Assembly (NCBI RefSeq): GCF_001514125.1
Contig: NZ_KQ948557.1
Coordinates: 74,871-138,870 of the forward strand
Direction of reading: 5' to 3'
From: Streptomyces longwoodensis
Lineage (GTDB): Bacteria > Actinomycetota > Actinomycetes > Streptomycetales > Streptomycetaceae
DNA length: 64,000 nt
Of this stretch, positions 51,508-60,800 are shown piece by piece. Position numbers and translations under genes: made by a program. Under the pieces are notes generated by a model. That model saw only the letters and a list, made by a program, of their open reading frames with translations. It was not told the DNA's origin and did no database searches. The number at the start of each line of letters is the position of its first letter. Position 1 is the stretch's first letter.

Positions 51508-54417
51508 TCAGGTGTCTGTTGTCCGTGGTCGCGGGTACAGCTTGACTGTGTCCGGGGGGAATAGCTCGAGGCCGGTGACGTTGCTTGCGTAGCTGATGGA
51601 GATCTGGAGTCTCTTGATCCGGCTCAAGGGGGCGATGTCGATGGTGCCGGACTGCGCTGCTCGGCAGTTGATGAAGAAGCGTTCGAGGTTGGGGAAGAGG
51701 TCCGGCACCAAATCTAGTTGTGGGTCGGACTCCGGAAGAAGCCGGAGGTAGGTAACGCTAAGCATGGGAACGGCGCGATTAAGGTCGTACTCCGATATGC
51801 ATAGTTCTTCTAGATGGGTGAGTGTCGCCATTTCTTGCCACTCTCCGTTGTCAGGGGCAGTGTTGATCACCAGGTCTTGCAGTTGCTGCCACCTGGAGAT
51901 GCCGGCCAGACGTGTGCCGATCCAACCACCCAGGTGCAGCGAGGTGAGGCTCTCCGGTACTGGCAGACCCACCAGGCTCTCCCAGGGTAGGCGGGTGTAG
52001 AGAGAAAGATCGGTAAGGCCGGGCAGAGAATTCAGTGCATTGAAGGAAAAGTCGGCCGGCAAGTGCATAAGGCTCAAGTCTGACAGTGGGAGCCCTGCAA
52101 GGTCTTCAATGTGTGTGAGCTCGGTGCAGTCTGAGAGAGCAAGTTCTGTCAAAGCGGAGAGTTTTCGGATGAATTTTAATCCTGTGAGCCGTTGGCCCTC
52201 GTAGATCCGCAGTGCGCGGGTGTGCTCGGCTGAGAGGTGTTCGATTATTTCGTCCGCCGTGAAGGCTTCCCGAAAGGTGATGCTGGTGATGGGTTTCAGG
52301 ATTCGAAGTGCTTTGCGTTGATCGTGAGTGTGTACCGTCAGAGTGAGACGGTTCCGGTCAGGGAAGGGGAGCAGGATGTCGCGGGCGTATTCGTCAGCGT
52401 TGAAGTGCTCCCAGCCGTCGACTAGGTCGTAGGGGGCTGAGTCGGGAGGCAGGGACTGGACGAAGCGGTGGAGGAAGGCGTATGCATGGTCGCCGCCGAT
52501 GGCAGCCGCAGTCTTGACGACGGGGCCTACTTCGTCGGCTTTCAGGCCTTCCGGCCCCGGTAGCAGGTCCAGGATGCCTGGCCCGAGCGAGGCAAGTTCC
52601 TCCGCCTCCTCACGGGAGCGGGGAGGCATCAGGACACGCGCACGTTGTTCGACCAGTCTGCGGGCGTCGGGTTCGATTTCGGTGGCGTACTGCAGGCTGG
52701 CGGCCGCCAGGAGGTGGAGTCTGCCTCTGTGTTCGCCCTCCGCATCACCGCGTTCGACGAGGCGGCGGAGTAGATCAGCGCTTTCGGCTGGGCGGGCGTG
52801 GGCGACGGCCATGCGTACGACGTCTTCCCACTGGTCGTCGTGTGCGTTGTTGACCAGCAGGGGGAAGTCGTGGGCTTCGATGGCGGCTTTGGCACCGAGG
52901 TAGTCCTGGAAAGTGCGGTGGACGAAGTCGATGGTGGCTGCGGTGGGCTGGCGCAGGAGCCCGCTGCGGCCGACCAGGTGCGTCAGGACCTGGTCGGCAG
53001 TGCCCTGCTCGGCTACGGCCTGCATGGCCGGCAGCGCGTCGCCGACCAGGGCCATCGCGGTGGCCCGTTCCATCTCTGTCTGGCGGTTGCGGATCAGCCA
53101 GTAGGCCAGACGCTGCAGTAGCTGGACGCTCTGGTGTTCGGTGAGCTGAATGCCTTCAGGGACGCCGATGCTGCGCTCCAGATCACGGCGTACGAGCAGC
53201 ATCGACAGCGCTGCCTCGTACAACTCCATGCGGCTGTGAGGCAGATGGCCGCGGCGGTCCCGGTGCAGCGCGCAAATGAGCGCACACATCAGGGGGGTGC
53301 TGGACAACTGCGCCAGGTCACGCTGAGCACGCACTGTCACCTGGAGCGCTGCTTCGAGATCATGCAGTTGTGAGCGTTCGGCGTCGGTTGCCGCGTTGTG
53401 TCGCGCTGCGGTGTGCCACCGGTGAACGAAAACTCCAATGTCGGCGGCACTCATGGGCCGTACTGACAGTTCGGTGAAGCGCGATGAAGTCAGCCAGCCT
53501 TCCGGTACGGCGGACGGACGCGTGGTGACCACGAAGCGTGCGTCCCTGTAGGCGGCCAAGAGCCGCTCGAGCCAGTCCCGCGTGGGACCCCGATGCTCTT
53601 GAGGTACCTCGTCGATGCCGTCTACCAGGACGAGTGCCTCGCCTCTGGCGAGTACGTCATCGGCCCAGCCCTCAGGCTGCGAGGCGGCCAGGGGAGCGCC
53701 GACCGCAGACAGGAAATCACGTGGCTCTGGAAGGGGCCCACGCCTCACCAGCGTCCGCAGCGGCAGGATGAACGGAACCCGCCCCCGCAAGTCCGCCAGT
53801 GTCTCCGGCAGCTCATTGCGCGCCGTGGCGACAGCCAGCCACTGCAGCAGCGTTGTCTTTCCGCTGCCAGCGAGCCCTCGCAGAAGTACCCGTCGGCAGT
53901 CCGCCAACGCGTTCTCCGCACGCTTCACCACGACGGATGGCCGATCCGATTCCTCGCTGCCCGCAGGCCAGCCTTCCGGCCGCTCCGCCAGCTCCAAGCT
54001 CAAGTACGCCGCGTCCAGCGGCCAGCGCGCACGTTCCGGCCGGCTCAGGTCCAGCCCTACGACGGTCAGCTGGGAATGCCGTTCCGTCACGTAGCTGATG
54101 TACCGCTCCTCGAACGAAGGCTGCACCCTCGGCCGCACCGGCCTGCGGGTGACTCTCCTCGGAGAACCCTGGCGGGGTACGCGGGCAGTGGCTTCGCGAA
54201 GGGCCAGCAGCGGGCCCACATCCGTGCCCAGCGCCTTCGCCAGGGCCACCAATGTGGTCTCGGAGGGCACCACTTGGCCGTTCAGCGCCTGGCTGATCGT
54301 TGTCCGCCCCAGCCCGGTCCGCTGCCGCAGCCCACCCATCTGCAGGCCCCGCTGCGCCCTGAGGGTACGCAGCCGTAGCGCGAGTTCCGCCAGCGGATCC
54401 TCGTACACGTCCCCCAT
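51508..54417 (-). CDS. Bacterial NACHT protein with N-terminal HTH and LRRs
   Basis: 969 aa. Residues 7-70 are an XRE-type HTH (LRAQRGLQMGGLRQRTGLGRTTISQALNG). The NACHT ATPase follows at about 175-330: RVLLRGLAGSGKTTLLQWLA (Walker A), EALVLVDGIDEVPQE (Walker B with the NACHT D-x-D-E acidic pattern) and ARFVVTTRPSAVP (sensor). A helical domain spans about 380-650, and leucine-rich repeats from about 690 to 960 (LSALTELALSDCTELTHIEDLAGLPLSDLSL). This is an NLR-like architecture; bacterial NACHT proteins protect against phages. No separate effector domain is seen, so the HTH or a partner may act. The ATG at 54417 has GCAGGA upstream. Codon GC is lower than in the chromosome backbone. Confidence 0.9.
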   Translation of the reverse strand: MGDVYEDPLAELALRLRTLRAQRGLQMGGLRQRTGLGRTTISQALNGQVVPSETTLVALAKALGTDVGPLLALREATARVPRQGSPRRVTRRPVRPRVQPSFEERYISYVTERHSQLTVVGLDLSRPERARWPLDAAYLSLELAERPEGWPAGSEESDRPSVVVKRAENALADCRRVLLRGLAGSGKTTLLQWLAVATARNELPETLADLRGRVPFILPLRTLVRRGPLPEPRDFLSAVGAPLAASQPEGWADDVLARGEALVLVDGIDEVPQEHRGPTRDWLERLLAAYRDARFVVTTRPSAVPEGWLTSSRFTELSVRPMSAADIGVFVHRWHTAARHNAATDAERSQLHDLEAALQVTVRAQRDLAQLSSTPLMCALICALHRDRRGHLPHSRMELYEAALSMLLVRRDLERSIGVPEGIQLTEHQSVQLLQRLAYWLIRNRQTEMERATAMALVGDALPAMQAVAEQGTADQVLTHLVGRSGLLRQPTAATIDFVHRTFQDYLGAKAAIEAHDFPLLVNNAHDDQWEDVVRMAVAHARPAESADLLRRLVERGDAEGEHRGRLHLLAAASLQYATEIEPDARRLVEQRARVLMPPRSREEAEELASLGPGILDLLPGPEGLKADEVGPVVKTAAAIGGDHAYAFLHRFVQSLPPDSAPYDLVDGWEHFNADEYARDILLPFPDRNRLTLTVHTHDQRKALRILKPITSITFREAFTADEIIEHLSAEHTRALRIYEGQRLTGLKFIRKLSALTELALSDCTELTHIEDLAGLPLSDLSLMHLPADFSFNALNSLPGLTDLSLYTRLPWESLVGLPVPESLTSLHLGGWIGTRLAGISRWQQLQDLVINTAPDNGEWQEMATLTHLEELCISEYDLNRAVPMLSVTYLRLLPESDPQLDLVPDLFPNLERFFINCRAAQSGTIDIAPLSRIKRLQISISYASNVTGLELFPPDTVKLYPRPRTTDT

Positions 54418-54540
54418 GTCCTGCTTCTCCGTCTCCCAGACGACCGTCTTCGTTCATCTTTGTTCGCCCTGAACCCCGGTGAACACCGAAACCGCGAAAT
54501 TTCCCGGAGTCACCGACGTCGAACGTTCTGGGGAGAAGGC

Positions 54541-54750
54541 ATGAACACCTCATCCATCCACCTGATGCTCCTGGTCCTGCTCCTGGCGGTCGTCGCGCTC
54601 TTCTGCGCGCTCGTAGGAGCTGCGGCCGGTCTGCTCGCTCGTATCGACGGAGCCACCTATGCCACCGCTCTGCTGGGCGGTGCCGTGGCCTTCGCGGGCA
54701 GCGTCACCCTGTCCCTGGCGCTGCTGACCTTCGTCCTCGCGGCGCTGTAA
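54541..54750 (+). CDS. Two-helix small membrane protein divergent from NACHT gene
   Basis: 69 aa. Almost entirely hydrophobic: helix 1 about 7-33 (LMLLVLLLAVVALFCALVGAAAGLL) and helix 2 about 42-68, separated by a short RIDGAT loop. The ATG at 54541 has GGAGAAGG upstream. The 123-base space to the NACHT start must contain both promoters. Small membrane peptides beside immune ATPases often act as effectors or are controlled by them; the role here is inference from position. Confidence 0.65.
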   Translation: MNTSSIHLMLLVLLLAVVALFCALVGAAAGLLARIDGATYATALLGGAVAFAGSVTLSLALLTFVLAAL

Positions 54751-54869
54751 ACCGAAGATGACTTTGTCCCACTCCTGCAGGCGAGACCATGGCGCCCCCC
54801 CCGAGGCCGGGCGCTGTACTCCTCGGCGCCGGGGCCCGGCCAGCGTTAGGGCGTCGACTACAGGACAGG

Positions 54870-54878
54870 GATTATCTA
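54870..54878 (+). other. Island boundary / attachment-like site 2 (GATTATCTA)
   Basis: An exact copy of site 1 in the same orientation, followed by CAGGTG and, 24 bases after the nonamer, TTTGTT as in site 1. It lies in a 354-base gene-free stretch (54751-55104) between the NACHT unit and the next genes. The 184 bases to site 3 hold no credible gene. Confidence 0.55.
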
Positions 54879-55062
54879 CAGGTGGTGCAGATGTAGGGAG
54901 TGTTTGTTGGCCTTCTGACCTGCTGATATCTCGGTGTCCGAGTGCTGTGTGCGGCTCCGTCGCATGTGCCTTGATCCTTGTACGAGACGGGCCGGCCGGA
55001 GAGGTGCGCGCGGAACTCTTGATCCACTTGCCAGAAGCAAGGTTTCTGAGTAGGTTGCTCGA

Positions 55063-55071
55063 GATTATCTA
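55063..55071 (+). other. Island boundary / attachment-like site 3 (GATTATCTA)
   Basis: A third exact copy in the same orientation, directly followed by TTGACA (55072-55077), which may serve as the -35 box for the 66-aa gene 28 bases on. Beyond the nonamer it does not share the AGG-Y-G context of sites 1, 2 and 4. Confidence 0.5.
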
Positions 55072-55104
55072 TTGACACGCGCAAGGTTTGGGGGTGGTAT
55101 CGAC

Positions 55105-55305
55105 ATGGCAAATCGGATGGAAGTGCTCCTCGCGGCGCTGGACCGTCAGGGATTCGAGAGCCGACAGAGCCTGCAGGGATCTTGGTTCTTCTCCCGGAAC
55201 GGGACCATGATCACGATCGGTCACGAGCCGGACGGCACGGGTGAGTGGATCGATCTGATCTCGGCGCTGCGAGGCGCAGGCTTGGTCTTCCCGGACGAGG
55301 GCTAG
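55105..55305 (+). CDS. Small unknown protein (66 aa)
   Basis: 66 aa, acidic, with WFFSRNGTMITIGHEPDGTGEWIDLISALRGAGLVFP forming strand-helix segments. It is too short for a named domain. The ATG at 55105 has GGGGGTGG upstream, and TTGACA lies 28 bases before it. A strong hairpin follows the stop, so it is transcribed alone. It resembles small proteins paired with HTH genes in mobile elements; no function is assigned. Confidence 0.55.
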   Translation: MANRMEVLLAALDRQGFESRQSLQGSWFFSRNGTMITIGHEPDGTGEWIDLISALRGAGLVFPDEG

Positions 55306-55317
55306 CCAGGTGTAGAA

Positions 55318-55340
55318 GGGGGCCAGAAGGCCTGGCCCCC
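55318..55340. terminator. Hairpin terminator
   Basis: GGGGGCCAG (55318-55326) and CTGGCCCCC (55332-55340) form a perfect 9-bp stem with a five-base loop between the two small genes; flanking AGGT and ACCT could extend it. Confidence 0.75.
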
Positions 55341-55399
55341 TGTACCTGTCCATCCGCGCACACCGCAGAACGAAACAGATGGAAGGAAAGGAGAGAAGC

Positions 55400-55891
55400 A
55401 TGGAACAGGAATGGCGGGCATCTGTAACCGTGGGTGCTGTCCGCGCCCTCCGAGATGAGCAATACGAAGAGTTGCATCGGCACTTTGCTGGCGTCATCAG
55501 GCACGAGTCTGCCGGGCAGCGTCTTCACCTTCTGTGGCGCCTGGACGCGCCCAGCTTGGTAGAGGCTGCGCACAAGGCTCTTAATACGGCGGTTGAGGGG
55601 CTGGGGGCTGCGATGAATCATGAGCCTCAGCTGATCGACCTGCGTGTGGTTACGGCTGAGCAGGCGAACGCGGAGCGGGACTACCCCAGGGAGCAGGAGC
55701 TCATGGGGTACAGGGAAGCGGCTGAGGAACTGGGTGTCTCTCGTCAACGGGTGGCTCAGTTGGATGGCAACCATCCTGACTTCCCGCGGCCGATTGGCCG
55801 CACTGCTGCTGGACCGGTCTTCACTGCTGAGTCCATCCGGTCCTTTGCCACCAGGTGGGATCGGAGTCCAGGGCGGAGGAAGACCGCCTAG
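55400..55891 (+). CDS. HTH (excisionase/MerR-like) DNA-binding protein
   Basis: 163 aa. The C-terminal 60 residues match an excisionase-type HTH: LMGYREAAEELGVSRQRVAQLDGNHPDFPRPIGRTAAGPVFTAESIRSFATRW. The N-terminal 100 residues have repeated VRALRDEQYEELHRHF and RLHLLWRLDAPSLVEAAHKALN motifs and could dimerise or bind a ligand. The ATG at 55400 has GGAAAGGAG 6 bases upstream. It may act as the recombination directionality factor for the recombinases at 62.4 kb, or as a regulator of the defence genes; context cannot decide. It converges on the Mrr-like gene. Confidence 0.75.
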   Translation: MEQEWRASVTVGAVRALRDEQYEELHRHFAGVIRHESAGQRLHLLWRLDAPSLVEAAHKALNTAVEGLGAAMNHEPQLIDLRVVTAEQANAERDYPREQELMGYREAAEELGVSRQRVAQLDGNHPDFPRPIGRTAAGPVFTAESIRSFATRWDRSPGRRKTA

Positions 55892-56001
55892 GCAACTGCG
55901 TTTGAGCGAGTGGGCCCCACTGGCTGCTGGCCTTCACCAGCCAGCGGGGCCGGCTTGCGGCAGTGTCTACCTTTGCTCATCAGTCGTGGAGCTGACCCTG
56001 G

Positions 56002-57495
56002 TCACCATCTGGCCCGGACTGTTGCCACGGCTAGGTCAGACGTGTGGGCGGTATGCACGGCCTCCAGCCAGTAGCGCTCTGGTGGGCGAGTTACGGGATG
56101 GTGATCTGCTAGGGCGCACACCAGGAATCCGCTGTCCTGAAGTTCTAGCGGCCAGCCTTCGAGCACGGCGTGCTTGCCGTTCGCGGAGTAGTGATCGTGC
56201 ACGACGAGGCCGACGACGAAGTCCTGGCCTGTGACTGAGTCGTGTTCCACGATGGTGGCTAGCGGGTCTACTGGTTGTTGATCAAGCCAGCTGATCTTGA
56301 TTGCCGTGATGTCCAAGTGGCGGAAGTAGACGTTGTGCGTCGCTCCGAATCGGTCGTGGAGGTGACGCAGGGCTGTGGCATCCAGCGGAGTGCCGGGGAG
56401 TTGGAAGGATAGTTGGCATTGCGAGACCAGCAGGGGAGCAGGCGTTCTGTTGCGTTGGCTGCTCGAGGGGGCGCACTCGTCCGCTTGTTGCCTGGCGGGT
56501 GACGGCTCTGCCGCAGCGATGATTGCCGTCAGTGTGTAGAGGCCGCCCAGGGCGGTGTCGCAGTAGACGAGTTGCTCGCTGTGGTGTGGGGCGGCCGACT
56601 CCGCCATACGCTGCTGGGCGTCGTCCAAAGCCTGTATGAGTTCGCCGGCACCGATTCCAAACCATGAGATGTCGTTCTGCTGGAGAGCCCAGGTGGGACG
56701 TGCGCTGGCCAGTCCGAGTTCATCAAGGCCGTGGATCAGACGTAGCAAGTCGTCTGCAGTATGGGCTTGGATGGGGATGTCCATGCATACGCCGCGGCCG
56801 CGACCGAAGGACCAGTCTACGTTTGTGACGGCGGTAGCGAACACTGCAGGGGCGAAGCCGCCCGGAACAGTTAGGTAAGGGTGTTGCTCCCCGTCGGCGT
56901 CGCGGAGATGCAGGTCTCTGGCTGGCAGTGCGCGGTCTGGCCTACGGGTTGTGGCGTGTGCCCGTGCAGACTCGCCGAGATGCACCTGGCCATGAGTGAT
57001 CAGTGCCTCTTGCTTGGCTCTAAGCAGGCCGGGCAGTGTTGTCGGCTCCCGAAGAGCGCTCAGCAGATCCTCTTGGTCGATCAGAAGGATCGGTGTCTGA
57101 CGCTCTCGGCTGACTTCCTCTACGAGGGTTCGGGTGAAGCCCGAGATGCTGACGAGCACACCTACTACGGTGGCACTGGTCCGGCGCAAGCGGTCGCGTA
57201 GGCCGCCGAGTACGTCCATGTCCGCCTTCGCGGCTTGCCACTTGGCTTCCAGGAGGTACCGATGGTCTCCGTAGCGGGCGGACAAGTCCGTCTGGCGTGG
57301 GTGTGCGATCCGCGGGTTGAGCTCTACCTCGAAGTGAGCGAGCTGGAAGGCTCGCTGCAGTAGGTGCTCGAAGTCCTTCCCTCGGCGTTGTGGATCGCCT
57401 GCGGCGCTGAGTCGCGTGTACGCGTCAGCTAGGTCGCTGACGCCTGTGAGGAGTGGGGCGTCGTTGTTCAGCCTGGGTTCAAAGTTCTCGGCCAC
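56002..57495 (-). CDS. Mrr-like PD-(D/E)XK restriction endonuclease with unknown C-terminal domain
   Basis: 497 aa. Residues 30-150 form a restriction-endonuclease fold: RRGKDFEHLLQRAFQLAHFEVELNP, then RQTDLSARYGDHRYLLEAKWQ with the catalytic Asp and E-A-K, and LRDRLRRTSATVVGVLVSISGFTRTLVEE to finish. The remaining 330 residues (about 165-497) have no recognised family; they have beta-rich segments (VDWSFGRGRGVCMDIPI, QLSFQLPGTPLDA) and may sense or bind a ligand. The GTG at 57495 lacks a strong ribosome site. It is divergent from the large STAND nuclease, sharing a 313-base control region. A role in cutting invading DNA is likely, by family. Confidence 0.8.
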   Translation of the reverse strand: MAENFEPRLNNDAPLLTGVSDLADAYTRLSAAGDPQRRGKDFEHLLQRAFQLAHFEVELNPRIAHPRQTDLSARYGDHRYLLEAKWQAAKADMDVLGGLRDRLRRTSATVVGVLVSISGFTRTLVEEVSRERQTPILLIDQEDLLSALREPTTLPGLLRAKQEALITHGQVHLGESARAHATTRRPDRALPARDLHLRDADGEQHPYLTVPGGFAPAVFATAVTNVDWSFGRGRGVCMDIPIQAHTADDLLRLIHGLDELGLASARPTWALQQNDISWFGIGAGELIQALDDAQQRMAESAAPHHSEQLVYCDTALGGLYTLTAIIAAAEPSPARQQADECAPSSSQRNRTPAPLLVSQCQLSFQLPGTPLDATALRHLHDRFGATHNVYFRHLDITAIKISWLDQQPVDPLATIVEHDSVTGQDFVVGLVVHDHYSANGKHAVLEGWPLELQDSGFLVCALADHHPVTRPPERYWLEAVHTAHTSDLAVATVRARW

Positions 57496-57703
57496 GTCGG
57501 TGATTCTGCTTCGACTTCCGACGAGGACTGAGTCAGTTGCGCGAATCGGGTATCAGGAGCGGCATCCGCCCTGGCTGCCCCCAATTGAAGAGCAGACGCG
57601 TCGATGCCCTGCAAGGCCCCAGCTGAGCAGTGGGCCCTCGAAGAGACCACGGCTGTGGCTTCCGTGTCTGCGGTCCGAGGACAGCAGAGAGGTGGATATC
57701 TTG

Positions 57704-57718
57704 TCAGGAATATCCTGA
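57704..57718. promoter_or_regulatory. Inverted repeat in the divergent Mrr / STAND control region
   Basis: TCAGGA-ATA-TCCTGA, a 15-base palindrome overlapping TTGTCA (57701-57706), a possible -35 for the STAND gene about 100 bases before its start. It is 210 bases from the Mrr start. The rest of the 313-base space is AT-richer than the surroundings and shows no gene. Confidence 0.5.
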
Positions 57719-57808
57719 ATGTCTGATTGTCGGTGGGTGGAGGTAGGGTCGCGGGACGCGGGTTCCTAAAAGAAAGGAGCCTTTGCGGCTTTCGAGAGGT
57801 GAGGCTGG

Positions 57809-60800
57809 GTGGGGCTGGCGGGCGGGGCTGCGGACAAGGCGGGTAACCGGTACGAGGACTGGTGGACCGCATTGAGGGTGGCGGAGCTGCTGAGGGGGCG
57901 GGCATCGCGGATTCGCCTGGAGCCCCCGGGGCCGGCGGGTGCCGGGATCGAGTTCGAGCTTGAGGCGGACGACGGCACGTGGTGCGAGCAGGTGAAGGAC
58001 GTTCCCTCGAAGGGGCCGTGGACTCTGGACGCTGCGGGGAAGATCCTCAAGGCGGTTACGGGGCATCTTGTGGAGGGCAAGAAGGTGCGCCTTGTGCTGT
58101 CCACAGGGGCCCCTGAACTGCACGATCTTGCCCAGCGTGCCAGGGCCGCCGATACACTCGCCGAGTTCGAGGGCATCATTACCAAGGCTCAGGCTCCCCA
58201 GTTCGTACAGGTGCTCGAGAACTGGTCTGTGAACGATGTGCCGGTCAACCGGGAGGTTGGCTGGCGGTATCTGCAGGCGGTACACGTGGAGCACTACTCA
58301 CCGGAGGCACTGCGCCGCCTGGTGGTCTCCGAGTATGAGCTGCTGTTCGTCGGCGATCCGGAAGTGATCGTCAGGCAGCTGAGCGGCTATCTCGACGAGC
58401 ACCTGCATCAGCGCCTCACCGGCTCCCAGATCCGGAGCCACCTTTTGACCGTGCCGGGAGTACGCCCACGTCTGTTGGCCGGTGACACCGGAACGCTCAC
58501 AATGCTGGCCGGTACCGTCGAGCGCTTTGTGCGGCGTGTGCGGCGGGACAGGCCTGTGTTCGGGATGGCCGCCCGTCCGCACGTGGAGCAGTTGTACGAA
58601 CGCCTGGTGGCTGAGGGCGGTCCGCAGGTTATGGTCTGCGAGGGCGGGGCGGGCCTGGGTAAGTCGGCGGTTGTCACCGATGTCCTGGTCCGGCTGAGCG
58701 AGCAGGGATGGCCGGCGGCCGCGGTCCGGATGGACGGTGCCGACGCGGGCGTGCAGACAGCCAAGGAGCTGGGAACGAAGATGACCCTGCCGGACTCACC
58801 GGCGGTGCTGCTGGCCGGGGTCGCGGACGGAGACCCGGCGCTGTTGGTGATTGACCAACTGGATGCGGTCAGTACCTACAACGGCAGGATGTCGGATGCT
58901 TACGAGGCCGTCGAGGACGTACTCGCGCAGCTGGTCGTTGCCCCGAACGTCAAGGTGCTCCTGGTAGCCCGCACCGTCGATATCGACAACGACCGGAGGC
59001 TGTCCCGTCTGGTCGCCGACTCCGCCCGGACAGCTCGATTTCCCCTCAGCGTTCTGGATCTGGAACAGGTGCGGGCTGTTCTGTCCGCCAGCGGGACGAA
59101 TCCCGAAGGCCTGGGACCGGTGACACTGGAGCTGTTGCGGACTCCGTTGCATCTGTCGGTCTTCAGCCGCCTCTCGACCTCCGCACGTACCGCTTCGTAC
59201 CGGACGTTGCAGGAGCTGTACGCGCGCTACACCGATGAACTACGCGAAGAGATCGAGCGCCAGGTCGGCGCTCTGGACTGGTCGGGCATCACTGGCACGC
59301 TGTGCGCCTCTATGAGTGAACGCGAGACGCTCCAGGCGCCCTTGGCTCTCCTCGATGGGTTTGCCCGCCAGCACATCAGGGTGCTCGAGTCGCATGGTGT
59401 GCTGGTGCGTGACGTGGAACAGATTGGGTTCTTCCACGAGACGTACTTCGACTTCCTTTTCGCCCGGTCTTTCATCTCTACGGAAGCGGATATCCACGAC
59501 TTTCTTGCTGGGTCTGGCCAGCATCTGTTCCGTCGGGCGCAGACGCGGCAGATTCTCGAGCACCTCGCTGGCACGAATCGAGATCGTTTCCGCGCCACGG
59601 TGGCCCAGCTTCTGAGCTCTGACCGGATCCGTTCGCACCTGCACGACGTGATCATCGCGGTCCTCGGGCAACTCGATGCCGCCTTGCCGGAATGGCAGGC
59701 CATCGAACCGGTCGCCTGGGGCCGTGCTCCTGTGGCGGGCAAAGTCCGCGGCCTGCTCGCCCAACCCCAGTGGTTCGACGCCGCCGACCACGATCAGAGG
59801 TGGGAACGCTGGCTGAACACGCCGCAGACCACCGATGCGGCGTTCCGCGAACTGCTGGCCGTAGCGCGGCGCCGGCCCCGACGTGTCGTGGAGTTGGTGC
59901 GACCGTACGTGGACACCACGCCACAGTGGGGGCAGCGCCTCCTGTCGCTGATCGAGTGGGCACTCACACCCGACCTCGTCGACCTTGCCGTCGACCTGAT
60001 TGAGAACGGCCATGCCGATGAGGCCCGTGGGCCGATCGCGGTCAACAGTGACTTCTGGTCGCTCCTCTACGGCCTCGCCGAAACCGCCCCCGCTCCCGCC
60101 GCCCGTCTCGTCGGCGCCTACCTGCGCCGTCACCTTGCCCGAGCGCGCGCCGACGGTTCCGGCGATCCCTTCGCGTCCAAGCACCTGTCCACGCACTCGC
60201 AGGTTGCCGGCACGGTCCTCTCCCGCATCGCGAAGGCCGAGCCAGAGGCCTACGTGGAGCAGGTATTGCCCTTTGTCATCGACGTGGCCACCGCTGGCAG
60301 CACGGACCGCACCGATGCCTATGCCCCCGCCGGCCGTTGGGGCTACCGCCATGTAAGCGGCCACAGCGTGGACACCGCGCTGCTGGCCGCCCTGGACACG
60401 GCGCTGCGCTCCCTGGCGGCCAGCTACCCGGCTGCCGCTGCCGGCGCCCTACAGCACCTAGCAGCGTCACCAGTCCAGGAACTGCGTTTCCTTGCCTGCC
60501 GCGCGTACACCGTCATAGGCCAGGCAGATGAGGCTATCTCCTGGCTCCTGACCGATGAGCGTAACCTGCGCCTGGGATGGCTGGACAGCCCGCGCTGGGC
60601 CTCACGTGGACTCATTGAAACAGCTACACCCCACTGCAGTGACGAGACGCTGGAGCGTCTGACCGTGGTACTGCTTGGCCACTACACGGCATGGGAGCGC
60701 CGACGCCAGAAGGGACAGCGCAGCGCGTGGGGCTGGGCCCAGTACGAACTGCTGTCGGCAATCAGCCCCGATCGCCGTAGCGACGTGGTAAGCCGTCGGC

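Noticed and set aside
54872..55111. Minus-strand frame between sites 2 and 3
   Set aside because: No start signal or domain; it spans the attachment-like sites themselves.
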